A stretch of 64,000 bases of DNA from Variovorax sp. OK212 (GTDB taxonomy: Bacteria; Pseudomonadota; Gammaproteobacteria; Burkholderiales; Burkholderiaceae_C). The stretch lies in the NCBI RefSeq assembly GCF_900112425.1, contig NZ_FOLP01000027.1, positions 1 to 64,000 of the forward strand, in the 5' to 3' direction. This document shows positions 33,816 to 42,979 of the stretch, in pieces. Positions within the stretch are counted from its first letter, which is position 1; the number at the start of each line of letters is the position of its first letter. The notes below the pieces were generated by a model. It saw only the letters and a list, made by a program, of their open reading frames with translations, had not been told where the DNA came from and ran no database searches. Made by a program: the position numbers and the translations under genes.

Positions 33816-34136
33816 GAAGACGGAACGGGTCAACCGATCAACGCGTGTCGAGCCTCTCTGTTGTGATGTGATTGACGCTGGCTTGAACGTCGGATCTACG
33901 CTGTTTCAGCGTCTCGCTTGTAGTCGCACGCCGCTTCCGCGACGCGATGAAAAACTCAGTGTTTGTCAGCGGCAGGCAAAGCCAGGTTGCTGCGGCTCTA
34001 GAGGCAGCTGAAGCTGGCTTGAAAGTCCGCCACATCGTGCATAGCCAAGCAGGGAGGCTCAGCGATGTGGCCGAGTCGTTGAAGCCAAGTGCCAGGGTGG
34101 CGCTCCAAGCGGATCTGCTCCGAAAGGAAGTGACAG
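33816..34136. other. Mixed region between the decayed receiver gene and the H-NS-like gene
   Basis: A frame from 33947 (MKNSVFVSGRQSQVAAALEAAEAG) could encode a small helical protein, but it lacks a ribosome site and would overlap the H-NS-like gene, so I do not call it. Composition is less GC-rich than in the surrounding genes. Confidence 0.35.
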
Positions 34137-34394
34137 ATGTCGTCCGTCCCACGGATCAAGGAAGCCATTGCAGCCTATGGCATCACGCCGCAATTGCTTC
34201 ATGACAAGCGCGCTGCGGTGCCCACCCAATCGGCAAAGTCGGGCAAGGCGCGCACGGCACAAATTCGGCGCAGCGCTGGCGCTGCCTACAGCGACGGCAG
34301 CGGAAATGTCTGGGGTGGGTGCGGACCCCGTCCGCGCTGGCTGCGCGACGCACTGGCTGGCGGTACACCGCTGGACGATTTTCGTTCGCGCTGA
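34137..34394 (+). CDS. H-NS-like nucleoid-associated protein
   Basis: An 85-residue protein. The N-terminus MSSVPRIKEAIAAYGITPQLL and the C-terminal YSDGSGNVWGGCGPRPRWLRDAL match the short H-NS family proteins of Burkholderiales (YRDxxGxxWxGRGxxPxWL). The central glycine-arginine loop that enters AT-rich minor grooves is altered: GGCGPRP stands where GRGxxP is usual. The N-terminal oligomerisation domain is minimal, as in the Bv3F-like small members. AAAGGAAG lies ahead of the ATG. Plasmid-borne H-NS proteins often silence newly acquired AT-rich DNA. Confidence 0.65.
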   Translation: MSSVPRIKEAIAAYGITPQLLHDKRAAVPTQSAKSGKARTAQIRRSAGAAYSDGSGNVWGGCGPRPRWLRDALAGGTPLDDFRSR

Positions 34395-35289
34395 GCGTTG
34401 TCGTCCGATGGGCCTGGACGGCCGGATGGCTTGGCTGGAGCGGCTGCAAGTCGGTGGTTGATTATTCCGATGGTGGCGGTCGTTGAGTTTTCGCTTTCGT
34501 CCAAGGGGAAGAGGGCGCGCGTGATTCGGCCGCCCTGGGTCTTGATCATCGGCAGATGGCGCCCCGATCGCCGCTCTTCTGAAACCCCTCGGGCTCCAGC
34601 GACAGAAGTGTTCTACGCAGGGCAGGGCAGGGCAGTTGAGACGATACGCCGGCCTCAGCCCCGCCCTCCCGGTGAGCGACGCGCTACAAGCGCAACAACA
34701 AATACACTAACGGCACGCGGAAGTCGTCCCAAGACGGAATCCGCACATAAACACGAATTTCTTGCCGTTAGTGTATTTAGTAGCGTAGGTCTTCCCATTG
34801 CAGAGCGCCACAGGGTGTTGAACGTCATCCCGACATCGGTTCCCGCGGGAATTGCACATGGCTGCATTCCGGAGAATTGAACCAGCCCCGCGCCGAGGGC
34901 TGCATTCAACGAGGCCTCCAGACAGCCGTGCCCGGCAAGTCGGGCTTGGTCAAGGCGCCGAGGCCGTGTTCCAGGGCTTGATCGAGCGCACGCCCTCGGC
35001 CTGAAGCGCGCGGTCGACCACTGAAGGGAAGGGCGGCGGGCGCCCCCAAGCCCGCACTTCTCGGGAGTCTTTCCAGCGTCGCCATGACCTTGCGCGAGTT
35101 CGGCGCTCGCTGGGACCACACGGACAAGGTGTACTTCTTTGCGAGCTGGGCGTTGCTCGAAGCCGCACTCCAGCATCTGGTCGACAAGCGCGTCTGAGGC
35201 CGATGCTGCCTGCCCCCAGCGGGCTCAGCAAGGTTCAGCGAGGTTCAGCAAGGCCACTCGCATCGCGTTGCATGCTCATGGCCCGGCGC
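34395..35289. other. Decayed region without a supported gene
   Basis: Apart from the large inverted repeat at 34700-34778 I see only fragments. A short frame at 35084-35197 (MTLREFGARWDHTDKVYFF ... ends DKRV) looks like the tail of a former gene that I cannot identify. Confidence 0.4.
34700..34778. repeat. Perfect 16-bp inverted repeat with nested hairpin
   Basis: AAATACACTAACGGCA (34700-34715) and its exact complement TGCCGTTAGTGTATTT (34763-34778) flank 47 bases. Nested inside is a second foldback: GCGGA ... TCCGC with CGTC-CCAA-GACG in its apex. The arms are AT-richer than the surroundings. The shape recalls a recombination site, a miniature element or a strongly structured RNA; no gene is present inside. 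Confidence 0.7.
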
Positions 35290-35583
35290 TCACAGCTTGC
35301 CCTGCGCGAGCAGCTCACGCGTGCGCTTCAGCGTCGACAGCAGGGCGCTTTTGTAGCCCTTGTCCGCACTGTCGAACTGCGCCTGCTCGGCCTGTTCCTC
35401 GGGGCCGCCAGGTTCCTTGCCGCGCAGGCCGATGTAGCAATAGAACCGAAGCTGCAGCTCGCCGGCCGCATCCTCGAACAGCTCGTTGACGATCGCGCTT
35501 TCGCGCGGACCGGTCGCCTGGAAGAAGGTGACCTTGCGCCGAGGCTCGAGCGTGATGATTTCGCGCAGCTCGGCTGCCGGCAA
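35290..35583 (-). CDS. C-terminal part of an unknown protein, upstream part frameshifted
   Basis: The frame (97 codons) reads PAAELREIITLEPRRKVTFF ... ESAIVNELFEDAAGELQLRFYCYIG ... ALLSTLKRTRELLAQGKL, which looks like genuine protein. The sequence just upstream carries plausible coding in the neighbouring frame (SPLLKSTTHFVREA), so a frameshift near 35585 has probably broken the gene. I do not recognise the family. Confidence 0.4.
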   Translation of the reverse strand: MPAAELREIITLEPRRKVTFFQATGPRESAIVNELFEDAAGELQLRFYCYIGLRGKEPGGPEEQAEQAQFDSADKGYKSALLSTLKRTRELLAQGKL

Positions 35584-35824
35584 TCGTGGCTTCGCGCACG
35601 AAGTGGGTGGTGCTCTTCAGCAGCGGGGACCTTCTCAACGATGCGACACGTGAAGTGGTCGGAACTGCCCAGTGGGCGCCACGCTCGCCGCGCTGACTCT
35701 TTCTTTCGGATCGTCGGCACCACGCGAGCATTCGCCCGCCGAGCCGTGAGCGTCCAGTCCGACCATCTTGAAAGCTGGCTCGGAGCATAGGAGCCTCGTG
35801 TCCACCTCAACTCTTGGTGGACAC

Positions 35825-36136
35825 GTGAACACTATCTCTGCTCCACAAGCCGGCAGTGGCCGGCGGCGTCGCGTGCACAGTGACGAGTTCAAGGCCGGTG
35901 CGGTGGCGGCCTGCGCGCAGCCTGGCATGTCGATGGCCGCAGTGGCAATGGCCCACGGCATCAACGCCAACCTGCTGCGGCGATGGGTGCACGAGGCCGA
36001 GATGAAGCCAGGAAGCGAGGTCGTGCGCGCAAACGTCGTGGATGGAGCCAAGGCGCAAGAGCCCAAGACCGTCTTCGTGCCGGTCAGCTTGCCGGCACCG
36101 ACTGTGGGTCACTTCCGGATGGAAATCAACAGATGA
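35825..36136 (+). mobile_element. IS66-family tnpA fragment
   Basis: Starting at the GTG at 35825 the product reads NTISAPQAGSGRRRRVHSDEFKAGAVAACAQPGMSM, then AHGINANLLRRWVHEAE: the helix-turn-helix part of the IS66 accessory protein TnpA. After about residue 95 the sequence departs from the family (GHFRMEINR) and tnpB/tnpC do not follow, so the element is truncated on the right. The left end probably lies near 35790 (GTGTCCACC...GGTGGACAC). Confidence 0.75.
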
Positions 36137-36194
36137 ATGTCCGGTTCAGGCCTCCAAGCGTCATGGCAGCTCGAACGCGTAAGGCCGCCGCCAT

Positions 36195-36378
36195 TTAGAA
36201 CATGGCGGGAACGCTGGCGCGAGAGCCAAGGGAGATCTTCAGCGGCTTCTTCAGGTCGTCGCTTTCGAAGCCGGCGAGCGCCGCCACCTCGTCCAGATTA
36301 ATACCGGCCTTTTGCAGGCCGTCGAGCATATTGAAGGAAGGCGGGCCAGCATCACGCAATGGGTCGAAGGGCCAGTTG
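36195..36378 (-). pseudogene. C-terminal end of an unknown protein
   Basis: The minus strand encodes MLDGLQKAGINLDEVAALAG followed by ESDDLKKPLKISLGSRASVPAMF and a stop. It looks like a real protein end cut off upstream at about 36378. I do not recognise it. Confidence 0.35.
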
Positions 36379-36439
36379 CTTGCGGACCGATCATTGGCGC
36401 CCTTTGCCCGACCCTGTCATCAAACGCCGTACCTGCGTC

Positions 36440-39400
36440 TTACCACTTCACCCGCACACCCAACGAGCCGTTGACCGAACTCTTCACCTTGGCGTCGCCA
36501 CCCGAGCCCCAGAGCTTGCCGATTTCGCCGTAGAGGCTGGTCGACTGGCTCAGGGCCAGCGTGAAACCGCCGGCCAGCTCGGTGCTGGTGCCGCCGGTCG
36601 GCGCCGCGATGTCGGTCGTGGTCGCGCCATTCACGAAGCGCGCGATGTCGGTGCCGCTCGAAGTCTTGTAGACATTGAAGCGGCCGTACGGCTGCAGCGT
36701 GCCCATGCCGGTGTCGATCTGGCCCTTCACGCGAACTCCGGCGCGCGCGATCCAGCCGCTGTCGGCTTGCGGTTGCGCGATGGCGCCGGCGATGGCCGAG
36801 TTGTTCAAGTCCATGTGGTGATGAATCAGCTGCAGCTGCGGTTCGACAGTCCAGCCGCTGCCGCTGATCGCGAAGGCTTGTCCCACTTCGATGGAGCCCA
36901 AGAGGCTGTTGCCCTTGCCGCCGACACCCGCGCTGGCGAGCGGCTCGACGGTGTAGCGGTGGCGGCCGGACTGCACCACGGCGTCGGCGTAGAAGCCGCT
37001 GTCGCCGGTGTAGGTGCCGTACACGCCCACGTACTGGCTGCGCAGGTCGTTGCGGCCGACGCCCAGGTTCTGGATGCCGCTGGCGAACCCGTTGACGCGC
37101 GCATCGCCGTCGAGCTGGCCGACGTAGATACCGGCGCGCCAGTGGGGCGTTGCGAGCAGGTCCGTGCCGGCCTGGAAGCCGGTCAGGCGGCCCTTGCTGG
37201 TCGGAGCGACGGCGCCGCTCTGCTGGATGTCGATGTCGGTGGAGAGCACGCGAGCCCATGCGCGGCGGTCGGAACCGGTGGGCGCGGTGGCCGAGCCCTT
37301 CACGTCGTCGTCGCCCACACGCTTGCGCACATCTCCCAGCATCGCAAGGCTGCCCTGGCGCAGCTGGCTCGGCAGCGCGGCGTACAGCGAGGCCTCCGGA
37401 CGATAGGTGACCACCGCCGGCGCACCCGGTGCGACCGCGTTGGTGGTGGAGCGCAGGAACCAGTTCTCGCCGGCACCTTCGGCATCGGCGGCGTACAGGC
37501 GGTATTCGTAGGCGCCCGCATCGACGTGGCCGCCCGCCAGGCTGAACGCGTCCTTCGTGGTCTGCGCGGTGGTCGTCGCGCCCCCTTGTGCCGTCACCAC
37601 CTCGATGCCATTGCCGCTCGTGAGTGCGCCCAGGCCGCCGAGGTTGGCGACCTGCACGCTGGTCTTGCCGGTGGCCGTGCCGCCGTTGATCACCAGGCGG
37701 TCTGACGGACCCGTGCCGCTCAGGGCGGTGCCGAGCTTCAGTACGCCGTTGTTGCCGACGTAGTTGCCGTTGACCGTCAACGTCGCGCCCGCGGCGGTGC
37801 CCGCCAGCGACACCGTGCCGCTGTTGGCGAGCGAGGCCACCCTCTGGTCGTAGCCTGCAAGGTCCAGCGTGGCGCCCGCGGCCACGCTGTGTGCGGAAGC
37901 CGCGCTGAAGGTGTTCACCGCGCCTGCACGCAGGGTGCCCTGCGCCACGTTCGTTGCGCCGGTGTACGTGTTGGCACCCGCCAATGTCAGCGTGCCCGTG
38001 CCCTCCTTCGTCAGGAAGCCGCCGCCGCTGATTCCGCCACTCAGGGTGCCCGAGAACGCACCGGTGTCGACGACAGGGTCGTTCGTGCCCGTGAGCTGGA
38101 TCGCGTTGGCGATGTTCACGCCATCGGCGCTGAAGCCCAGCGTGGTGCCGTCGTCCATCGCGAGCGCGCCCGTGCCCAGCGCCGCGCTGTTGCCGACGTC
38201 GAGCCTGCCTTCCTTCAACGCGGTGCCGCCCGTGTATGTGCTCGCGCCCGACAGCGTGAGCGTGCCGCTGCCGACCTTCACGACGGAACCGCCGCTTCCG
38301 CTGACGCCGCCGGTCAGCGTGTCGTTCGACCCGAGGCCGCCAAGGGTGAGCTTCGCCGCGCCGAGCGTGACCGTTCCCGCGCCCGACAGGGAACCGATCT
38401 CGATGCCGGCCTTGGACGTCACACCCGACATGTCGAGCGTGCCGCCGGTCTCGTTGCTGATCCGGGCGCCGCGCGCGGACGACGCGTCGCTGAAGCTCAA
38501 CAGGCTCTTGTTGCCGTTGACGATGGTCGCGCTGCCCGCCGTGGCGTCCTGCAGGAAGTACACCGCCCCACCCTCGTTCGTGATGGTCGATGCGGCTGCG
38601 GTGCTGGTGCCGCTGAATTGAAGCGAGTTGACGCCGGGCGCCTGCCAGCCCGCGCCGTTGACGAAGAGCCTGGACGACGCCGCGGTCGCATCCGCCGAGA
38701 ACGCCAGCACGTTGTTGGCATCGGCGGCGCCCGCGCGGCCCACGCTGTAGCTGTTGCTGCCGGCGCTGGCGCCGCTGGTGAAGGAAACCCTCGTGTCGTT
38801 GGTCTGCTGCTGCACGGCGCCGGTGCCCAGCGTGCCGAGACCGGCGACGGTGACGGTGGCACCGCCCTGCACCGTGGTGCCGCCTTCATAGGTATTCGGC
38901 GTGATGGCGGACAGCGTTCCGCCGGCCCCCGTGACCGTCAGGCCTCCCTTGCCGCCGATGCCGCCGACCAACGCCACGAGGTTCGAGCCCAGGTCCAGGG
39001 TGCCGCCCGCAGACCCGAGCGTGACTGCCCGGCTCGACAGCATCGGCGCCGAGCCCGTCGCAACGCGCAGCGTGCCTCCGTCGAGCGCAAGGCCGCCGCT
39101 CATGTTGCCCAGGTTGTTGTCCGCCGAGATCTGCAGCGTGCCGGCGCTCACCGTCGTGCCGCCGCTGTAGGTGTTCACGCCCTGGAGCGTGAGCGTGCCC
39201 GCACCGGTCTTCCTGAGCCCGTCGGTCCCCGCGATGACGTTGGACACGGTCGCGTTCCAGCCGGCGCTTGGGGCGCTGCCATCGCCCACGCGCACCTCGA
39301 CCGGCCCCGGCGAGGCCTTGTCGGCCACCAGCGTGAGCGCGTCACCGGACAGCCTGTAGCCGTCGCTCGCGAACTGCATGCCCGTGGCCGACACGGCGCC

Positions 39401-42100
39401 GCCGGTGTTGTCGAGCGCCACGTTGCCGGCCGCGCCACCGAAGATCGCGAAGGCGGGCTGCGGCTGCATCACCGCGGTGACCGAACCCTTGTCGTCGGTC
39501 CAGTTCGGCTGCGTCAGGCTCCAGGTGCCGTTGCCGCCGCCCATCGCCGTCGAGCTGGCCAGGCCGTTGGCGTTCCAGAAGTTCAGTACGGCGGCAGGGC
39601 TGAAGCTGATCAGGTTGACCTGCTTGCTGCCCGTGAGGTATTGCAGCGAAAAGCTGCCCGCGGGCAAGCTCCCCAGCGCGATACCGCCGTTGGTCTGCGT
39701 GAGCGCCCCGCCGTAGCTGAACAGGTTGTAAAGGCCCAGGCCCATGGCGCCGGTGTCGGAGACATTCAGCGTGGCGCCGTTGAGCGCGAGGTTGCCGCCG
39801 ACAGCGACGCTGTCGCTCAACCCGGGCACGGCACCGGTGCCTGGTGCGCCGAACTCGAAGTCGAGCACGCTGCCCTTGGCAATGCCGAGGTCGCCGTCGA
39901 TGGTCAGCGTGCCGATGGAATTGCCCGGCGCCAAGTGCGCGCCCGAGGCAATGCTCACGTTGCCGCCGATGCGGCCGTGGCCGCCCAGGGTCGCACCCGA
40001 AGCCACGTTCATTGCGCCCGCAACACGAGCGCTCGACTTGGTGGCGTCGCTGCCCACCACCAGCTTGCCTGCGACAACGTCGGTGAGGCCGGTGAAGGTA
40101 TTGATGCCGTCCAGCCACACCGTTCCTGCGCCCTGCTTCACGAGCGAGCCGCCGACGCCACTCACGACGCCGGAGAAGATCGCCTGGGTGCCGGCGCCCG
40201 AGCCGACGGTCAACGTCTTGTTGCCAAGTTGTACGGCGCCATCGCCGAGCAGATCGCCGATGATCATGTTTGCGGCGGCACGCCCCGTCGTGTCGAGAGT
40301 GGCACCGGCCAACACCGTCACCGTGCTGCCCGACACCAGCGAGCCCGCTCCTGAGAGCGCCAGCGTCCCCTCGGTGACCGTGGTGCCCCCCAGGTGCAGG
40401 TTGGTGCCGCTCAAGGTCAGGGTGCCCACGCCTTCCTTGACGAGCTCGCCGCCGCCGCTGATGCTGCCGGAGAAGGTGGTGCTCGCGCTGTCGGCGCCAA
40501 CATTCAGGGACTTGATTCCAAGGCTCACCAGTCCCGCGCCGGCAAGCGAACCGATGCCGGTGCCGCTGCCGGTGATAGCCTGCAGGTCGAAAGTCGCACC
40601 GGACGTGACGGTCAAAGCGGTCGCGCGCGAGAGCGCACCCGATCCTGCCAATGCCAGCGTTCCCAAGGTGACCTGCGTCGGGCCCGTGTAGGTGCTTGCG
40701 CCTCGCAGCGTCAGGGTGCCGGCGCCGCTCTTGGCGATACCGCCCGCGCCTGCGATGACGCCGGAGAAGTCGCCGGCCAGCACACCTGCCGCGGTAGTGG
40801 CAAGCGTTCCCGTTCGGAGCGTTCCGCCGCCGAGCAAGTTGGCGATGGGGAAAACCGCGGACGCACGGTCGTTCAGGTCGAGCACGGCACCTGTGGCAAT
40901 GGCTGTTTCGGACGCTGCTTGAGCCATGTTGCCGAAGGCACTGCCCGATATCTTCAGCGTGCCGAAGTTCACCCCGATCTTGCCCGGCGTCGAGTAAACG
41001 GCCTGGCTCGTGACCAAGTCAACGACACCTTGCTGACCGACAGCGCCGACGTTGAAGTCGCCGTCGAACCGGATGTTGCCGGTCAGGCCCAGTGTGGTGC
41101 CTGTCGCAGCCGAAAATGTGGCTGGCCCGGCAAGACGCACCTCGTTGCCGAGCGTCATCGAAGCGGTGCCACGAAGTTCGCCGTTGGAGATCGTCACGCT
41201 CGACGATCCCAGGGCGCCGCCATTGCCGATGGCAAGTACCCCTTGATCGAGGCGCGTACCGCCGCCGTAGGTGTTCAAGCCTGACAGGGTGAGCGCGCCC
41301 GCACCGGTCTTGGTGAGCGAACCACCACCTGACAGCACACCCGACATCGTCGCGCCGAGACCGTTGGTGTCGATGGCAGAACCGGCGCCTGAGAGCGTGG
41401 CGTCCATGCCCGTCACGAGTTGGGAGCCTGTCACCCGCAGCATGCCGCCAGCCCAGTTGAACGCGTCGGTGGCGCCAGCCTTCGCCGGGATCAGGCCGTT
41501 AACGCCGCCGACCTCGAGGGTGCCGTCGGTGTTGAGGTTGAGCGTGCCCGCACCGCCCGCTGCCGCGCCGAGTTCGATCTGAGACGATCGCACAGTGCCA
41601 CCGTTGCCGACGGTCAGCGTAGCCGGCGCATTGAAACCCAAGACGAGGGAGGCCGCATCGAACACCGAGTTGGCACCGTCTACCGATATGGTGCCCAAAC
41701 CGCCGACCCCAGCAAACGTCCTGCGGATCGTCAGTGCTGCCCCGTTGCTTACGGACAAAGAAGCCCCGGGCACGTCAAGCTGGAGGAATGCGGCTTGGCC
41801 TTCGGAACCACTGCCTGAGAGCTGCAACATCCCCGGCGTCGCGACGCGAACTGTATCGAGAGCCGTCGGTGCCACGCCGCCGCTCCAATTGCTTCCAGCC
41901 AGCCAGTCGCCGGCAACGGGAGACACCCAGTCGATGACCTGTGCCTGTACTGGCAGTGCGGCAGCCCCGAGCAATGCCGCGCCGAACGCCAGAACGCAGC
42001 CGAGCCGCGGTCCCCCGCCCCCCGATGATTTCGCGACTTCGGAAACAGCCTGGCGCGCGCCTGTGCGGCGGTTGATGACGATGCGGTGGGTATGGTTCAT
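36440..42100 (-). CDS. Giant autotransporter with PATR repeats
   Basis: A 1886-residue type Va autotransporter. Residues 1-28 (MNHTHRIVINRRTGARQAVSEVAKSSG) are an extended signal peptide region; the hydrophobic part ends ALPVQAQ near residue 54. The passenger (about 55-1600) is a beta-helix built from many passenger-associated transport repeats of the form GxGxLTLSGxNTYxGGTxVxxGTL. The last ~290 residues form the autotransporter barrel (from RAWARVLSTDIDIQQSG to the terminal SLGVRVKW, ending in an aromatic residue). No protease or lipase motif is visible, so it may be an adhesin or biofilm factor. It lies directly downstream of a response regulator and sensor kinase on the same strand (gap 123 bases), which probably control it. 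A decayed 3' end of a related gene is at 53.6 kb. Confidence 0.93.
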   Translation of the reverse strand: MNHTHRIVINRRTGARQAVSEVAKSSGGGGPRLGCVLAFGAALLGAAALPVQAQVIDWVSPVAGDWLAGSNWSGGVAPTALDTVRVATPGMLQLSGSGSEGQAAFLQLDVPGASLSVSNGAALTIRRTFAGVGGLGTISVDGANSVFDAASLVLGFNAPATLTVGNGGTVRSSQIELGAAAGGAGTLNLNTDGTLEVGGVNGLIPAKAGATDAFNWAGGMLRVTGSQLVTGMDATLSGAGSAIDTNGLGATMSGVLSGGGSLTKTGAGALTLSGLNTYGGGTRLDQGVLAIGNGGALGSSSVTISNGELRGTASMTLGNEVRLAGPATFSAATGTTLGLTGNIRFDGDFNVGAVGQQGVVDLVTSQAVYSTPGKIGVNFGTLKISGSAFGNMAQAASETAIATGAVLDLNDRASAVFPIANLLGGGTLRTGTLATTAAGVLAGDFSGVIAGAGGIAKSGAGTLTLRGASTYTGPTQVTLGTLALAGSGALSRATALTVTSGATFDLQAITGSGTGIGSLAGAGLVSLGIKSLNVGADSASTTFSGSISGGGELVKEGVGTLTLSGTNLHLGGTTVTEGTLALSGAGSLVSGSTVTVLAGATLDTTGRAAANMIIGDLLGDGAVQLGNKTLTVGSGAGTQAIFSGVVSGVGGSLVKQGAGTVWLDGINTFTGLTDVVAGKLVVGSDATKSSARVAGAMNVASGATLGGHGRIGGNVSIASGAHLAPGNSIGTLTIDGDLGIAKGSVLDFEFGAPGTGAVPGLSDSVAVGGNLALNGATLNVSDTGAMGLGLYNLFSYGGALTQTNGGIALGSLPAGSFSLQYLTGSKQVNLISFSPAAVLNFWNANGLASSTAMGGGNGTWSLTQPNWTDDKGSVTAVMQPQPAFAIFGGAAGNVALDNTGGAVSATGMQFASDGYRLSGDALTLVADKASPGPVEVRVGDGSAPSAGWNATVSNVIAGTDGLRKTGAGTLTLQGVNTYSGGTTVSAGTLQISADNNLGNMSGGLALDGGTLRVATGSAPMLSSRAVTLGSAGGTLDLGSNLVALVGGIGGKGGLTVTGAGGTLSAITPNTYEGGTTVQGGATVTVAGLGTLGTGAVQQQTNDTRVSFTSGASAGSNSYSVGRAGAADANNVLAFSADATAASSRLFVNGAGWQAPGVNSLQFSGTSTAAASTITNEGGAVYFLQDATAGSATIVNGNKSLLSFSDASSARGARISNETGGTLDMSGVTSKAGIEIGSLSGAGTVTLGAAKLTLGGLGSNDTLTGGVSGSGGSVVKVGSGTLTLSGASTYTGGTALKEGRLDVGNSAALGTGALAMDDGTTLGFSADGVNIANAIQLTGTNDPVVDTGAFSGTLSGGISGGGFLTKEGTGTLTLAGANTYTGATNVAQGTLRAGAVNTFSAASAHSVAAGATLDLAGYDQRVASLANSGTVSLAGTAAGATLTVNGNYVGNNGVLKLGTALSGTGPSDRLVINGGTATGKTSVQVANLGGLGALTSGNGIEVVTAQGGATTTAQTTKDAFSLAGGHVDAGAYEYRLYAADAEGAGENWFLRSTTNAVAPGAPAVVTYRPEASLYAALPSQLRQGSLAMLGDVRKRVGDDDVKGSATAPTGSDRRAWARVLSTDIDIQQSGAVAPTSKGRLTGFQAGTDLLATPHWRAGIYVGQLDGDARVNGFASGIQNLGVGRNDLRSQYVGVYGTYTGDSGFYADAVVQSGRHRYTVEPLASAGVGGKGNSLLGSIEVGQAFAISGSGWTVEPQLQLIHHHMDLNNSAIAGAIAQPQADSGWIARAGVRVKGQIDTGMGTLQPYGRFNVYKTSSGTDIARFVNGATTTDIAAPTGGTSTELAGGFTLALSQSTSLYGEIGKLWGSGGDAKVKSSVNGSLGVRVKW

Positions 42101-42223
42101 GAAAAATCTACGCTCCCTGTAGTTCGGCTTGAATAATGAAAATTGAACACAGTCGCGGCCCGCCGCGGCAAGCCGACCGGAATGCGTTCGAAGAAGAGAT
42201 GCCGAGCGCTGCAGCCACGGTCC

Positions 42224-42979
42224 TCATGGCTCGATGCATCCGGTTCCCTGGAAGCTGTAGCCTTCACCGCGCACAGCAACGATCGGCAACTTCTGCCCGC
42301 AGGCCTGTTCGGCCTTGCGGCGCAGCCGCGAGACAGTGACGTCGAGGTTGCGTTCGTAGACTTCCAGTCCCGGGCGCCCCATGGCCACGAGCAGCGTGGT
42401 GCGATCGACGACTTCGCGCGGCCGCGCGATGAGGCTGTGCACCAGCCGCGCCTCCGAGCTCGAGAGCTGCACGCGCTGGCCGTCGGGGGCCAGCAGCACC
42501 CAATCGGTACTTTGGAAGCGCCAGGGGCTCGGCACGGCCGGTCCCGCGGCCAGTTCCACGCCAGTTTCTTCCGCATCTTTTTCAGCCGGTTCGCGCACGC
42601 CCTGCGCCTCCTGGCTGCGCTGCAGCAGGTTGCGCAGCACCATCTCCAGTTCCCGCAGGTTCACCGGCTTGACGAGGTAGTAGTCGGCGCCCAGGCCGAG
42701 TCCGCGCAGGCGGTCGTTCGCCAAGCCGCGCGCGGTGAGCATCACGATGCGCATGGCGCTGCGCGACCGCAAGCGGGCCAGCACGGCAAAGCCGTCTTCA
42801 CCCGGCAGATTGACGTCGCACACGGCTGCGTCGAAGTCCTGGCGCGCCAGTTCGGCGTCGACCTCTTCGGCGCTTGCCACCCCGCGCGCCGGCATGCCGA
42901 CGCCGCACAGGTAACGCACCAGCGTGTCGCGCAAGTCGTCGTCGTCCTCGATGACGAGCACGCGGATCACGCCTGCCAT
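42224..42979 (-). CDS. OmpR-family response regulator (partner of the 7TM kinase)
   Basis: A 251-residue regulator. The receiver (residues about 5-120) shows IEDDDDLRDTL, phospho-site CDVNLPGEDGF, LTARG and VKPVN; a linker of ~40 residues leads to a winged-helix domain (VQLSSSEARLVHSLIARPREVV, RNLDVTVSRLRRKAEQ, AVRGEGYSF). All key receiver residues are intact. The ATG at 42979 overlaps the stop of the kinase gene by 13 bases, so the two are co-translated. The autotransporter starts 123 bases downstream on the same strand and is its likely target. Confidence 0.93.
   Translation of the reverse strand: MAGVIRVLVIEDDDDLRDTLVRYLCGVGMPARGVASAEEVDAELARQDFDAAVCDVNLPGEDGFAVLARLRSRSAMRIVMLTARGLANDRLRGLGLGADYYLVKPVNLRELEMVLRNLLQRSQEAQGVREPAEKDAEETGVELAAGPAVPSPWRFQSTDWVLLAPDGQRVQLSSSEARLVHSLIARPREVVDRTTLLVAMGRPGLEVYERNLDVTVSRLRRKAEQACGQKLPIVAVRGEGYSFQGTGCIEP

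Noticed and set aside
33947..34204. Possible small protein MKNSVFVSGRQSQ...
   Set aside because: No ribosome site, overlaps the H-NS-like gene in another frame, no recognised family.
34700..34778. Integron attC-like site
   Set aside because: The arms contain CTAAC/GTTAG but do not fit the R-box consensus, and no integrase or cassette was seen.
37889..40354. Long open frame antisense to the autotransporter
   Set aside because: The repetitive, GC-rich coding strand of the autotransporter keeps its complement open. The translation is Arg/Ala/Val low complexity with no ribosome site.
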